Assembly: GCA_038250905.1 (NCBI GenBank)
Contig: JBBSBV010000003.1
Span: forward strand, 1-64,000
DNA length: 64,000 nucleotides
Reading direction: 5' to 3'
DNA from: JAENVU01 sp038250905
GTDB taxonomy: Bacteria > Actinomycetota > Acidimicrobiia > IMCC26256 > JAENVU01
Part shown: positions 9,363 to 19,628 of the stretch, piece by piece
Numbering within the stretch: position 1 is the first letter of the stretch
How the letters are laid out: every line of letters begins with the position of its first letter
The notes under the pieces: model-generated
Database searches by the model: none
Seen by the model: the letters and a program-made list of their open reading frames with translations, nothing else
Told to the model about the DNA's origin: nothing
Program-made: the position numbers and the translations under genes

Positions 9363-9378
9363 CTGACGTTCGTGTCAG
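9363..9378. promoter_or_regulatory. Putative operator, TGAC/GTCA palindrome (site 1)
   Basis: CTGACGTTCGTGTCAG, a 16-bp imperfect inverted repeat of half-site CTGACRY, 18 bp upstream of hyuB. The same motif recurs at 14690, 45009, 49836 and, with 15-bp length, 61764. TetR-type dimer sites have this size; the regulator is not identified. Confidence 0.6.
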
Positions 9379-9437
9379 ATCGTAGTCCCGGAGCGCGGGT
9401 TTCGGTATCGGCGGCGGCGGATCCGCCCCCGCCGGCC

Positions 9438-10229
9438 TCAGTTGGTCTCGGCCAGCTTGATGATGGCGAAGTTGGCACCGGCGGGGTCGTGGACCACCGC
9501 GAACCGGCCGGCGGGGATGTCCATCGGCCCGACCATCGACCCGCCACCGAGTTCGACGACCCGGGCCAGCGACGCGTCGCAGTCCTCGACCGCGAAATAG
9601 GTGAGCCAGTACGACGGCACCTGCTCGGGCATCTCGGCGGGCATCGGCATCATGCCGCCGACCGTGGTGTCGCCGAGCTTCCACTCGAAGTACTCCATCG
9701 GGCCTTCCATCGCTTCGGCCTTCAATCCGAACACCGCGTCGTAGAACTTCGCCGACGCGGCGGTGTCGCGCGAGCTCAGCTCGTTCCAGGCGAAGCCGTA
9801 CGGCTCGTTCACGAGCGCGGCGCCGAGGTGGCTCTTGGCCTGCCAGATGCCGATGGTGGCACCGGCCGGGTCCAGGAAGACCGCCATGCGGCCGACGTCC
9901 CACACGTCCATCGGCGGCATCATCACGGTCCCGCCGGCCTCGGTCACCCGGCGCGCGGTCTCGTCCGCATCGGCCGTGGCGATGTAGGTGCCCCACACGG
10001 GTGGCATCCCGCCGGCCTGCATCTCGGGGCTCATCGCCATGAGCCCGCACACCAGCTGCCCCTTGGAGGAGCAGTTCGTGTAGATGACCGCACCGGACTC
10101 GGGGTCGGTCGAATCCTCGAAGGTCCAGCCGAACAACTCGCCGTAGAAGGCCTTGGCCGCGTCGCGATCGGGGGTCATGAGATCGACCCAGCTCGGCGTG
10201 CCGGGTTCGTAGGCGGTGCGGGTGCTCAT
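9438..10229 (-). CDS. Two-domain VOC (glyoxalase/bleomycin-resistance fold) protein
   Basis: 263-aa protein built of two vicinal-oxygen-chelate domains: about 8-130 (begins GTPSWVDLMTPDRDAAKAFY) and about 140-262 (begins WNELSSRDTAASAKFYDAVF). Each ends with a VOC terminal strand (FLDPAGATIGIWQ and VHDPAGANFAIIKL). The usual metal ligands are not obvious in either half (T/W and Q/K at the ends), so it may bind a ligand rather than catalyse. Lone gene downstream of the hyuBA operator region; 92 bp separates it from hyuB. Function unknown. Confidence 0.85.
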   Translation of the reverse strand: MSTRTAYEPGTPSWVDLMTPDRDAAKAFYGELFGWTFEDSTDPESGAVIYTNCSSKGQLVCGLMAMSPEMQAGGMPPVWGTYIATADADETARRVTEAGGTVMMPPMDVWDVGRMAVFLDPAGATIGIWQAKSHLGAALVNEPYGFAWNELSSRDTAASAKFYDAVFGLKAEAMEGPMEYFEWKLGDTTVGGMMPMPAEMPEQVPSYWLTYFAVEDCDASLARVVELGGGSMVGPMDIPAGRFAVVHDPAGANFAIIKLAETN

Positions 10230-10358
10230 CGTCGTGCTCCTCGGGGAAGATTTCGAAGGTCGCGCCGACCGTACCAGCGGGGTACGACAACCGAGCCCGG
10301 GAGTGAGCGCCCGTCAGCCATGACGTTCAGAGTGCGACCGTACGGGCCGAAGCGAAGC

Positions 10359-11344
<986 letters not shown>

Positions 11345-11348
<4 letters not shown>

Positions 11349-11857
11349 GCGCCGACCGCGAGGTCGTGGCCGAGGAACCAGCCGTCGATGTCGACCATCC
11401 GGCCGCGCCAGCGCACGCCGTGGGCCACGATCGCGTCGCCGCTCCGGATCTGCGCGTTCTCGAGGTGCAGGAACACCGGGAGGTCGTCGGCACCGTCGTC
11501 CGAGTCCGCCGGCACCGTGCCGTCGCGGTCCTCCTCGGCCAGCCGGGCCAGGAGGCGGAGGGGTTCGGTCAACACGGCGGCGTCGACACCGCCCCGCGCC
11601 TCGAGTTCGCCCGCCATGTTGCGCATGAACTGGGCGACCCCGACGGCGGTGCCGGAGATGAGCAGGCCACTCTGCGCGACGGTGATCCCGAAGCTGAGGC
11701 TGCCGCGGTTGCAGACACTGACGAGGACGCGGAGGATGTGATCCGGGAGTTGGGTCTCGGCCACCTCGTGCTGCAGTTCGTGGAGCGCCGCGACCGCCGT
11801 GGTTGCCGCGGGTGTGCTCGCGGTCCCTGCGGTTGGTCCCTCGCCCGGTTCGACCAT
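11345..11857 (-). CDS. Hypothetical protein, 170 aa
   Basis: Soluble protein with a helical N-terminal half (ELQHEVAETQLPDHILRVLVSV) and a beta-rich C-terminal half ending MVDIDGWFLGHDLAVGA. The last part (VFLHLENAQIRSGDAIVAHG) resembles a gated beta-barrel. Its stop overlaps the GTG of the downstream acyl-CoA dehydrogenase by 4 bp, so they are coupled. Start at the ATG at 11857 rather than 11884. No family recognised. Confidence 0.6.
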
Positions 11858-11920
11858 CCGCGCAGCGTACCGGCAGGCCACCACGCCGGGAGGTTGGCGC
11901 CCGGGCCGCCGGTCGGTCCG

Positions 11921-12208
11921 TCAGCCGTGGTCGTGTCCCTCGCGGTGCGAGCGTGCTTCGCGCATGTCGTTGCGCTCCTCGATGAGTGCGAGCCGGGTCT
12001 GGCTCGACCGCCAGCCGAGGGCCATGAACACCTCCGGCCATCCGAACGCGAGGTAGCTCACGAACGCGCCACGCAGGCGCGCCTCGCGGCTCCCGTAACC
12101 GGCCCACAGGGGCTGGCGGAAGCTGAGGAGGTCGCGCCGGTGCCATTGCAAGACGGGCAGGCCCGCGACGTAGCCGAGCACGATCAGGAATGCGGCACCG
12201 ATGGCCAC
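11921..12208 (-). CDS. Small membrane protein, 95 aa
   Basis: N-terminal membrane helix (AIGAAFLIVLGYVAGLPVL) and a second hydrophobic stretch (GAFVSYLAFGWPEVFMALGW), then a charged C-terminal tail rich in Arg, Glu and His. Not recognised. 63 bp upstream of the 170-aa gene, on the same strand, so probably one transcript. Confidence 0.55.
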   Translation of the reverse strand: MAIGAAFLIVLGYVAGLPVLQWHRRDLLSFRQPLWAGYGSREARLRGAFVSYLAFGWPEVFMALGWRSSQTRLALIEERNDMREARSHREGHDHG

Positions 12209-12347
12209 GCATCACCCCCAGTGGTGCGGCCTTCGTCGTTCGGACTTCTCCGTGCAGTCTGGCGCGGTCCTGCGCGTCCGTACAATTGACGCCGCCCCGG
12301 TCGTGCGGGGCGGCAAATGCGGGACCCGGGTCCGGTACCGTCGACCG

Positions 12348-12563
12348 GTGACCTGTTCGTGCTGCGGCCGCGATCGACCGTCGGTGGCGCTCGCTCGCCG
12401 CGAGGATGTCCGATTGTGCCGTGAATGCGGCGATTCGCTGGCGGCGAGGCTCGGCGTCGACGTCACGGCCATCGAGGATCAGCCGTGGGGGATGCGCGAG
12501 TTCGTGCTCACCGATCCCTCGGGGAACCGGATCCGCATCGGGCACGGCATCGGAGAGGAGTAG
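12348..12563 (+). CDS. Small zinc-ribbon-like protein
   Basis: 71-aa protein with two Cys pairs (CSCCG near residue 3 and CREC near 26) followed by REFVLTDPSGNRIRIG, which matches the terminal strand of VOC/glyoxalase domains. Start taken at the GTG at 12348; the frame runs back to 12201 but that part overlaps the divergent small membrane gene. It could be a stand-alone metal-binding protein or a remnant of a longer glyoxalase-like gene. Convergent with the dehydrogenase at 12573. Confidence 0.5.
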   Translation: MTCSCCGRDRPSVALARREDVRLCRECGDSLAARLGVDVTAIEDQPWGMREFVLTDPSGNRIRIGHGIGEE

Positions 12564-12572
12564 GCGAGCGCG

Positions 12573-13745
12573 TCAGGCGCGGGGGAGACCGAGAACCCGC
12601 TGGGCGATGATGTTGCGTTGGATCTCGCTGGTGCCGCCGGCGATGGTGTTGGCGAAACTCACGAAGAAGCTGAGGGCCCAGCGGCCCGCTTCCTCACCGC
12701 GTTCCTCGTCGGTCACCGGGCCGTACGCGCCCTGGATCTCCATCCCGAGTTCGTAGAGGTCCTTGCCGAGTTCCGAACTCGCGAGCTTCATGTACGAGTG
12801 CTCCGGTGCCGACGCGCCCTGGGCGAAACTCGTGAAGCCCTTGTACCCGAGGGCGCGCAGGCTCATCGCCCGTTGGTACCCCTCGGCGATGCGGCGCCGC
12901 ACGATCGGATCGTTCGCGACCCCGCGCCGGTGGGCGAGGTCGACGAGTCCGGTGACGGTCTGTTCGAGTCGGGCCACGCCTTCCACCCACAGGCCGGCGC
13001 GCTCGTGGGCGAGCGAACCCTGGGTGATCTGCCAGCCCTGGTTCAGTTCGCCGACGAGGCGGTCGACGGGCACCTCGACGTCGGTCAGGAACACCTCGGC
13101 GAAGTCGGCATTGCCGTTGATGTGGGTGAGCGGACGGATGTCGATCCCCGGCGTGTCCATGTCGACGATCAGGAGCGAGATGCCCTTGTGCTTCGGGACG
13201 TCGGGGTCGGTCCGCACGTACAGGAAGCACTTCTCGGCCACCATCGCGTACGAAGTCCAGACCTTCTGCCCGTTCACCACGAACCGGTCGCCGTCGAGGA
13301 CCGCGCGGGTCTGGAGCCCGGCGAGATCCGAACCCGCGTTGGGTTCGCTCATCCCGATGCACCAGACGGTGTCGCCGCGGATCGCCGCGGGGGCAAGGGC
13401 CTGCTGTTCGGGCGTCCCGACGTCGAGCAGGCTCGGCGCCACGATCGCGTAGCCGGGGAAATGGAGCGACCGCGGAACGCCCCGCGCGGCCATCTCCTCG
13501 AGGTACACGAGCGTCTGCACCAACGTCGCGTTGCGGCCACCGAGTTCGGGCGGGTACCCCGGGATCATCCAGCCGTGGTCGAACAGCGTGGCCTGCCACT
13601 CGCGGGCCCACTCCGGGATGATCTCGGGGCCCTCACCGCTCGCGAAGTCTCGGCGGGTGCGAGCCTGCGCCGGGGTGTGTTCGTCGAGGAACGCGGCGAG
13701 TTCGGCGCGGAACGCGTCGACGTCGGGTCCCCAATCGAGGTGCAC
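12573..13745 (-). CDS. Acyl-CoA dehydrogenase, full length
   Basis: 390-aa FadE-type enzyme that oxidises an acyl-CoA to the trans-2-enoyl-CoA using FAD. Visible signatures: WCIGMSEPNAGSDLAGLQTRA (about 130-150), VVNGQKVWTSYA, and near the C-terminus ANTIAGGTSEIQRNIIAQRV. Normal length. It is 9 bp downstream of an SDR gene on the same strand, and that SDR gene has an operator-like palindrome at 14690, so both are probably one unit. Chain-length or ring specificity is not readable. Confidence 0.92.
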   Translation of the reverse strand: MHLDWGPDVDAFRAELAAFLDEHTPAQARTRRDFASGEGPEIIPEWAREWQATLFDHGWMIPGYPPELGGRNATLVQTLVYLEEMAARGVPRSLHFPGYAIVAPSLLDVGTPEQQALAPAAIRGDTVWCIGMSEPNAGSDLAGLQTRAVLDGDRFVVNGQKVWTSYAMVAEKCFLYVRTDPDVPKHKGISLLIVDMDTPGIDIRPLTHINGNADFAEVFLTDVEVPVDRLVGELNQGWQITQGSLAHERAGLWVEGVARLEQTVTGLVDLAHRRGVANDPIVRRRIAEGYQRAMSLRALGYKGFTSFAQGASAPEHSYMKLASSELGKDLYELGMEIQGAYGPVTDEERGEEAGRWALSFFVSFANTIAGGTSEIQRNIIAQRVLGLPRA

Positions 13746-13754
13746 GGGACGGAC

Positions 13755-14672
13755 TCAGCCCTCGAGCGGCGGCATGAACGGCGGCACGCCCGTATCGCGG
13801 CCGCCGGTCAACTGGTCCCGGGCCGCGGTGAGTGAGTCGAGCGACCACACGTCGGTGGCCGCGACCTCGGTCGCGGGCCGCCAGCCCTGGAGCATCTGTG
13901 CCTTGCCACCGCCGACCGCGAAGACCTGACCGGTGATGCCGGCCGAGTCGGGCGACGCGAGCCAGATCGCCATCGCGGCGGCGTTCTCGGGGGCGAAGCG
14001 GTCGAAGTCGCCTTCCTTCTGGTTCATGAACTCGCCGGCGACGGCCTCGGTGAGCCGCGTCCGGGCGACCGGGGCGATCGCGTTGACGCGGACACCGATC
14101 CGCTCCAACTCGCGCGCCATCACGATGGTCATCGATGCGATCCCTGCCTTGGCCGCCGCGTAGTTCACCTGTCCGGCGTTGCCGTAGAGGCCGGACTCAC
14201 TTGCGGTGTTGACGATCGTCCCGCCCACCGGACCGCCGCTGTCCTTGCTCTGCTGGCGCCAGTAGGCGGCGGCGAAGCGACTGGTGGTGAAGTGACCCTT
14301 CATGTGTACGTCGACGACGGCATCCCATTCCGCCTCGTCCATGTTGAAGCTCATCTTGTCCCGGAGGATCCCGGCGTTGTTCACGACCACGTCGAGACCG
14401 CCGAAGGTGTCGACCGCCTGCGCGACGAGGTTGCGACCACCGTCCCAGGAGGCGACGTTGTCGTAGTTGGCCGCGGCGCGGCCGCCGGCGGCGGTGATCT
14501 CGTCGACCACCTGCTGGGCCGGCCGCTGGTCGGCGCCTTCACCGGTGGTCTCGCCCCCGAGGTCGTTCACCACCACGGCTGCGCCTTCGCTCGCGAGCAT
14601 GAGCGCCTCGGCGCGGCCGATCCCTCGCCCCGCACCCGTGACGATCGCGACCTTCCCGTCGAACCGACCCAT
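13755..14672 (-). CDS. SDR 3-hydroxyacyl-CoA dehydrogenase (HSD17B4 N-terminal type)
   Basis: 305-aa short-chain dehydrogenase. Cofactor motif TGAGRGIGRAEALML (about 11-25), NNAGILRDK at about 96, Ser in TASESG and YAAAK in the active site. The layout matches the (3R)-hydroxyacyl-CoA dehydrogenase part of peroxisomal multifunctional enzyme type 2; the C-terminal tail of about 45 residues (ending FMPPLEG) extends past the core. Start at the ATG at 14672 rather than 14696. It is paralogous to the SDR at 44045; both have the TGAC/GTCA palindrome just upstream. Confidence 0.88.
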   Translation of the reverse strand: MGRFDGKVAIVTGAGRGIGRAEALMLASEGAAVVVNDLGGETTGEGADQRPAQQVVDEITAAGGRAAANYDNVASWDGGRNLVAQAVDTFGGLDVVVNNAGILRDKMSFNMDEAEWDAVVDVHMKGHFTTSRFAAAYWRQQSKDSGGPVGGTIVNTASESGLYGNAGQVNYAAAKAGIASMTIVMARELERIGVRVNAIAPVARTRLTEAVAGEFMNQKEGDFDRFAPENAAAMAIWLASPDSAGITGQVFAVGGGKAQMLQGWRPATEVAATDVWSLDSLTAARDQLTGGRDTGVPPFMPPLEG

Positions 14673-14689
14673 GAAGACCCCTCCTGTAC

Positions 14690-14705
14690 CTGACACGGAT
14701 GTCAG
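14690..14705. promoter_or_regulatory. Putative operator, TGAC/GTCA palindrome (site 2)
   Basis: CTGACACGGATGTCAG, a 16-bp inverted repeat 17 bp upstream of the SDR start at 14672. Same half-site and similar spacing to the start codon as site 1. The remaining gap to 14882 (about 180 bp) shows nothing else I can name. Confidence 0.6.
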
Positions 14706-14882
14706 ACACTATTGCCCGTCCGCTCGCACTCCTGAATGTCATGCCTGACGTGGGGCTCGCTCCCGGGCGGCTCGGCTCCGCAAGCTCCGCCTCGGGTGCC
14801 GGTTTCGACACTCACTCGACGTGGGCTTGTCGGCTGGTAGTGCCCTCGAGCAGGTGAGTCGACAAACGGTGCCGTGATCGCG

Positions 14883-17633
14883 CTAACAGCGGGGGTCGGA
14901 CCAGGTGAGGCGGTCGCCGATGCAGCGGGGCCCGGCGAAGACGGTGAGGTCCGACGCGCGGCTGACCGCGCCGTGGGAATCCGTGACCGTGAGCCGCACG
15001 CGGTACGGACCGGGCCGGTCGAGGGCGAGCCACGGCCGGGTGGCCTCGGTGTCGGCCAGGACCCAGGCGCTGCCGGCCGGCGCGGCCAGCAGTTGCCAGT
15101 GCGCGGTGAGGGCGTCGTGGTTGGCGTCGCAACTCGCGGCCGCGTCGAGGTGGAGCCAGGTGAGCACGGCCGCGTTCTCGACGTCCGGGCCCGGGTCGGC
15201 CGCGGGCGCGGAGTTCCCGGCGCCGGGCGACAACGTGACCGCGCCGTCGCGAGCGGTCCGTACGAACGTCCCGGTCTCGTTGGTGGTGAGGTTGCACGCG
15301 CCGTCGGCGTGGTGGGGTACGAACGGGAGACCGTGGAGTTCGACGTCGGTCTTGGGCGCGACGACATCGACGGCCGAGGCGCTCATCGTGACACCGAGCC
15401 GCCCCCGTCCGGTCCGACGAGCGTTGAACCCGCCGGGCGCCGACACCGTGCGGGTCGAGTCGCGGTTCACGCTGCGCGGCGTGCCGTCCAGATGGCGGTC
15501 ACGAATCGTGATGTGTCCGGCCGCGTCCTGGGTGGCGATCACGACGCGGTCACCGGCGGTGTCGGTGAGCCGGAGGCGGACCCGACCGTTCGTCAGCGGC
15601 ACCGACTCGATCACCGGTGCTGGCTCACCGATGCGGGTCGGGTACGCGATGGCCACCGAACGCGTGGTCGGCGCGAGGGCGGCGGAGGTGGTGTCGAGCG
15701 CGGTGTGGGTGAGGAGCGCGCGGTTGGCGCCTTCGTGGTTGGTGGTACGCGTGGTCAACGCGAGCGGACCGCCACTGGTGGCCAGACCGGTGTCGACCCG
15801 GGCCGCGCCGTGTTCCCAGCGCCCGCCGGTCGCGGTGGGGGTGAAGGCGCCGCCACTCGTGCCGCCACCGTTACCGTGGGTGACCCACGTGAGTTGGTCG
15901 CCGGGCGTCGCAGTGACCGCGTCGAACGTCACGAGGTAGCGGTTGTCGACGAACTCGAACCGACGTTGGAACTTTGCCGCCGCATACGCGCTGGTGACCT
16001 GGGCCCGGTCCCACGACGCGGTGTCCGACATGCCGGTGATCGTCGCCTGGCCGTCGAGGTTCGGCGGGAGCCCGGCCCGGTCGTTCACCCAGAAGATCGA
16101 CGAGAGGAACGGATCGGCCGGACCCTTGCCGTTCACCAGGATCAGGTTGTGGTCGGGGGCCTTGCCGACGAGTCCGCGCTGCTCATACGTGAGGTATCCG
16201 GGGTCGAGCAGGAGTCGTTCGCCGAACGCGTGCATGAGATAGCTGGCGGTGTCGGGCTGTTCGTGCGCGGCCCCGGCAACCTGCCCGAGGCCGTCGCGGT
16301 CGCGCCCGAGTTCCATCGCCGCGCCGTGCTCGCCGACCGCGACCACCTCGACCGCGTCCGGGCTCCAGTCGCTGCGGAACACCGCGGTGCCGGATTCGTC
16401 GTCGAGTCGCGTGGGTGATCCCGACGGTTCCGCGGGAAGGATCGCGTCGTCGAAGTTGGCGAGCGCGTCGGCCGAGAGGTCGACACTGCCGTCGGTGTCG
16501 TACGGGGTCGGAGCGTGCGCGCAGCGCCAGACGAACGCCGGTGCATCGGCCGGGTCGACGGGCGCCAGCCCGAAGTAATACGTGAAGTCGATGTTGCCGT
16601 CGTCGATCGGGGCCAGGCCACCGTCGGGCAGGGTCAGGTCGAGCATCCAGCGTTGGGTGGCGCGATAGGCGGGTTGGCGCCAGAGGTCGGGGATCGATCG
16701 GGGACCGATGTCCCACGGTCGATTGCCGCGCACGTGGTCCCAGGCGCGGGTGAACGGCAGGAGGTTCTGGCTGGCGTAGCGCTGGTAGTACGGCCCCTCG
16801 CCGTAGCCGCCGCCCGGTGCGACGTAGGTCCAACGTTGCACGATGTCGACCTGGTCGAGGGCGAACGCGAGCCACGCCGCAGGTGCGCGCTCGTCGGCCG
16901 GGGGCGTGCCTTCGGCCGGCGGCGCGTCGAACAAGGCGAGCGCGGCCACCCCGAGTGCGGCGGCCGACTTCGACCGATGGTTGTTCGGGAGTACGAGCGC
17001 CGAGCTGTTCGCGGTCTCGGGGACCGTGTAGTTGCGGTACAACTCGGCCGCGAGGTCGGTGAGGTTGGTGCGGATGACCGCGTCACTCGCGCCGAAGTCG
17101 TAGCCCGCGCCGAGCATCGTGTCGTAGGCCGTGGCGTACTGGAGCAGTTCCTCCGACGTGTTGATGTCGCGGTCGGTGCCCCCGAGCGGGGGTGCCACCG
17201 CGAGGCGACTCCGGGTGTACATCGTGAGCAGATGGTCGCGGACGGAGTCGCCCGCGGCGGTGCGGGCCGCGGCCGAAGGGAACGGCACGATCGTGCCGTT
17301 GACGATGGTCCGGTCGAGCGCGTACACGTAAGCCAGGTCCGTGGTGGGGTTGGTCTTGATCCGCTCCGAACCGATCGTGTGGTCGTCGGCGGCGATGCCG
17401 TCCGACTCGTGGGCGTGGAAGTCGAGCCGGCCGAAGATGGTGCGGTACGGCTCGCGGTCCAGCCGGGCGCGCACGACGTCGGGGTCGGTGTCCGCGCCGA
17501 GGATGCGGGGCCGGGCGAGGTCGAGGGACGGTTCGGGTGCCGCGCCGGCGGGCGCGGCCGCGGTGACCACGAGGGTCGCGCCGCAGGCGAGGATCGCGGC
17601 GAGGACGCCGGCCGTGCCCCGGACGAGCCTCAT
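14883..17633 (-). CDS. Secreted heparinase II/III-like polysaccharide lyase with PKD-like C-terminus
   Basis: 916-aa exported protein. Signal peptide at 1-32 (hydrophobic core, cleavage near PAGAAPEP). An alpha-helical toroid region follows (to about 370), then a heparinase II/III-type beta domain including EQPDTASYLMHAFGERLLLD and PDHNLILVNGKG. At the C-terminus, about 815-905, is a PKD/immunoglobulin-like domain (DPGPDVEN ... YRVRLTVTDSHGAVSRASDL). It should cleave an acidic polysaccharide outside the cell by beta-elimination; substrate unknown. One base separates it from the crotonase gene upstream, so it may be transcribed with that operon, an odd pairing. Confidence 0.75.
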   Translation of the reverse strand: MRLVRGTAGVLAAILACGATLVVTAAAPAGAAPEPSLDLARPRILGADTDPDVVRARLDREPYRTIFGRLDFHAHESDGIAADDHTIGSERIKTNPTTDLAYVYALDRTIVNGTIVPFPSAAARTAAGDSVRDHLLTMYTRSRLAVAPPLGGTDRDINTSEELLQYATAYDTMLGAGYDFGASDAVIRTNLTDLAAELYRNYTVPETANSSALVLPNNHRSKSAAALGVAALALFDAPPAEGTPPADERAPAAWLAFALDQVDIVQRWTYVAPGGGYGEGPYYQRYASQNLLPFTRAWDHVRGNRPWDIGPRSIPDLWRQPAYRATQRWMLDLTLPDGGLAPIDDGNIDFTYYFGLAPVDPADAPAFVWRCAHAPTPYDTDGSVDLSADALANFDDAILPAEPSGSPTRLDDESGTAVFRSDWSPDAVEVVAVGEHGAAMELGRDRDGLGQVAGAAHEQPDTASYLMHAFGERLLLDPGYLTYEQRGLVGKAPDHNLILVNGKGPADPFLSSIFWVNDRAGLPPNLDGQATITGMSDTASWDRAQVTSAYAAAKFQRRFEFVDNRYLVTFDAVTATPGDQLTWVTHGNGGGTSGGAFTPTATGGRWEHGAARVDTGLATSGGPLALTTRTTNHEGANRALLTHTALDTTSAALAPTTRSVAIAYPTRIGEPAPVIESVPLTNGRVRLRLTDTAGDRVVIATQDAAGHITIRDRHLDGTPRSVNRDSTRTVSAPGGFNARRTGRGRLGVTMSASAVDVVAPKTDVELHGLPFVPHHADGACNLTTNETGTFVRTARDGAVTLSPGAGNSAPAADPGPDVENAAVLTWLHLDAAASCDANHDALTAHWQLLAAPAGSAWVLADTEATRPWLALDRPGPYRVRLTVTDSHGAVSRASDLTVFAGPRCIGDRLTWSDPRC

Positions 17634-17634
17634 G

Positions 17635-18456
17635 TCAACGGCCCTCGAATCGTGCGGGGCGCTTCTCGCGGAATGCCGTCATGCCCTCGACGAGGTCACC
17701 CGACGCGGTGGCGAGCGACTGGTACGCACCTTCGAGTTCGAGCGATGCGGCGAGGTCGGTCTCGAAGCTCGCGTTCAGGAGCCGCTTCGAGAGGCCGAGC
17801 GAGCGGGTGGGTCCGGCCGCGAGGCGGACCGCGAGCGCGTCGGCCGCGTCGGCGAGCGCGGCGGGGCCGTCGAGGCACTGGTAGGCGAGGCCGGCGTCGA
17901 CGGCGTCGGACCCCCTCACGGTGTCGCCGAGCATGACCATGGCTTTCGCTCGCGGTAGGCCGACGAGGCGGGGGAGGAGGTACGCGCCACCGGCGTCGAC
18001 GACGAGTCCCCACTTGTGGAACGACCAGATGAACTTGGTCTCGGGTGAGACCAGCACGAAGTCGCAGGCGAGCGCGAGGTGCGCGCCCGGGCCGACGGCC
18101 GCGCCGTTGACCGCGGCGACGGTGGGCTTGTCGAGTTCCCACAGTTCGCGGATGAAGGTCTGTACGCCCACGCGCAGTGCCTCCGACGTGGTGCGGGGAT
18201 CGAAGCCGGGCTTGCCGGCCTGCGCGACGGTCGAGCCGCCCTCGGGGCCGAGGTCCATGCCCGCGCAGAACGCGTCGCCGGTCGCCCGCAGGAGGAAGGC
18301 GCGCACCGAGGGATCGGCGCGGCCCGCGCGGATCGCGTCGACGATGCCGTCGCGCATGGCGACGGTCAGCGCATGCTTGGCCTCGGGCCGGTCGAGCGTG
18401 ATCCGACACACCCCGTCGGCCCCCGTCTCCACCATGAGGTGCGGGTTGGGGCTCAT
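17635..18456 (-). CDS. Enoyl-CoA hydratase/isomerase (crotonase family)
   Basis: 273-aa crotonase-fold enzyme for hydration or isomerisation of enoyl-CoA. N-terminal strand VCRITLDRPEAKHALT, oxyanion-hole region AAVNGAAVGPGAHLALACD (about 115-133) and LPRLVGLPRAKAMVMLGD. Last-but-one in an overlapping operon: its ATG overlaps the thiolase stop by 4 bp. Usual family length. Catalytic acid/base residues are not assigned, so hydratase versus another crotonase activity is open. Confidence 0.87.
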   Translation of the reverse strand: MSPNPHLMVETGADGVCRITLDRPEAKHALTVAMRDGIVDAIRAGRADPSVRAFLLRATGDAFCAGMDLGPEGGSTVAQAGKPGFDPRTTSEALRVGVQTFIRELWELDKPTVAAVNGAAVGPGAHLALACDFVLVSPETKFIWSFHKWGLVVDAGGAYLLPRLVGLPRAKAMVMLGDTVRGSDAVDAGLAYQCLDGPAALADAADALAVRLAAGPTRSLGLSKRLLNASFETDLAASLELEGAYQSLATASGDLVEGMTAFREKRPARFEGR

Positions 18457-19628
18457 GATCTATTGGTGAGGATGTTGACGACGCTGACGCCCGAGCCGCG
18501 GCCGCCCACGTTGTGCTGGAGGGTGAAGCCGTTGCGCATCTCGACCTGACGGCCGCCCGCGTCACCGCGGAGCTGCCACCAACATTCGGTGAGCTGCGCG
18601 ATGCCGGTGGCGCCGATCGGGTGCCCCTTGGCGAGGAGGCCGCCCGAGGTGTTGACCGGGATGCGACCGGTGAGCGAGGTCTCACCCTCGAGCGACGCGA
18701 TGCCGCCCTTGCCCTTCTCGAAGAATCCGAGGTCTTCGATGTCGAGGATCTCGGTGATGGTGAAGCAGTCGTGCACCTCGCACATGTCGATGTCGGTCGG
18801 ACCGACGCCTGCCATCGCGTAGGCCCGCTGCGACGCGAGCACCGTGGCCTCGAGGCCGACGAAACTGGTCTTCTCGTGGAGGTACGGGTGGTCCGTCGCC
18901 ATCCCGAATCCCGCCACGAAGACGGGCCGGTCGGTGAACTCGTGGGCCCGGTCGGCCGGGGCGAGCAGCACCGCGGCCGCGCCGTCGGTCTGCGGACAGC
19001 AGTCGAGCAGGTGCAGCGGCGAGCAGACGGGCGGGGACTTCAGGACCTGCTCGACGGTGATCTCGTCCTGGAAGTGCGCGTAGGGATCGAGCGAACCGTT
19101 GTGGTGGTTCTTGACCGCGACCGAAGCCAGCATCTCGCGTGTGGTGCCGAACTCGTGCATGTGCCGGGTCGCGAACGGCGCGAAGAGCACCGGCGCCGTC
19201 TCACCGCGGGTGAAGATCGGATGCCCCGCGGCCGCACGCGAGAGGAGCCCCTCCTCGGTCGACTTGTCACGCATCTTCTCGACGCCGATGACGAGCACGA
19301 GATCGTGGACCCCGGAGGCGACGGCCATCGCGCCCACGCGGAAGGCGTCGGATCCGGACGGGCACGCGTTCTCGATGCGGGTGCACGGGATCCCGGCGAG
19401 CCCGATGGCGGTGGGGACGGTGTTGCCGCCGATGCCCTCCTGGCCCCAGAGCGTGCCGCGCTGGGTGGCCACGAACGCCGCGTCGACGGCCTGCGGGTCG
19501 AAGCCCTTGTCGACCGACGCGACCGCGGCGTTGAACGCGCCCGCCGCCATGTCTTCGTAGGACTGCTCGAAGAGCTCGCCCATCTTGATGAGTCCGGCGC
19601 CGACGACGGCGACCTTGTTCCAACTCAT
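18453..19628 (-). CDS. SCP-x-type thiolase
   Basis: 391-aa thiolase that cleaves 3-ketoacyl-CoA. It keeps the canonical residues: nucleophile Cys in ENACPSGSDAF (about 90), HDCF in MCEVHDCFTITE, and GHPIGATG near 350. This contrasts with the two thiolase-like proteins at 41961 and 57535, which lack them. Overlaps by 4 bp both its upstream neighbour (synthase-DUF35) and the downstream crotonase, giving a coupled three-gene unit. Confidence 0.9.
   Translation of the reverse strand: MSWNKVAVVGAGLIKMGELFEQSYEDMAAGAFNAAVASVDKGFDPQAVDAAFVATQRGTLWGQEGIGGNTVPTAIGLAGIPCTRIENACPSGSDAFRVGAMAVASGVHDLVLVIGVEKMRDKSTEEGLLSRAAAGHPIFTRGETAPVLFAPFATRHMHEFGTTREMLASVAVKNHHNGSLDPYAHFQDEITVEQVLKSPPVCSPLHLLDCCPQTDGAAAVLLAPADRAHEFTDRPVFVAGFGMATDHPYLHEKTSFVGLEATVLASQRAYAMAGVGPTDIDMCEVHDCFTITEILDIEDLGFFEKGKGGIASLEGETSLTGRIPVNTSGGLLAKGHPIGATGIAQLTECWWQLRGDAGGRQVEMRNGFTLQHNVGGRGSGVSVVNILTNRS

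Noticed and set aside
18453..19628. SCP-x thiolase as an aldolase like the other two homologues
   Set aside because: It keeps the nucleophile Cys, HDCF and GHPIGATG, so it is a normal thiolase.
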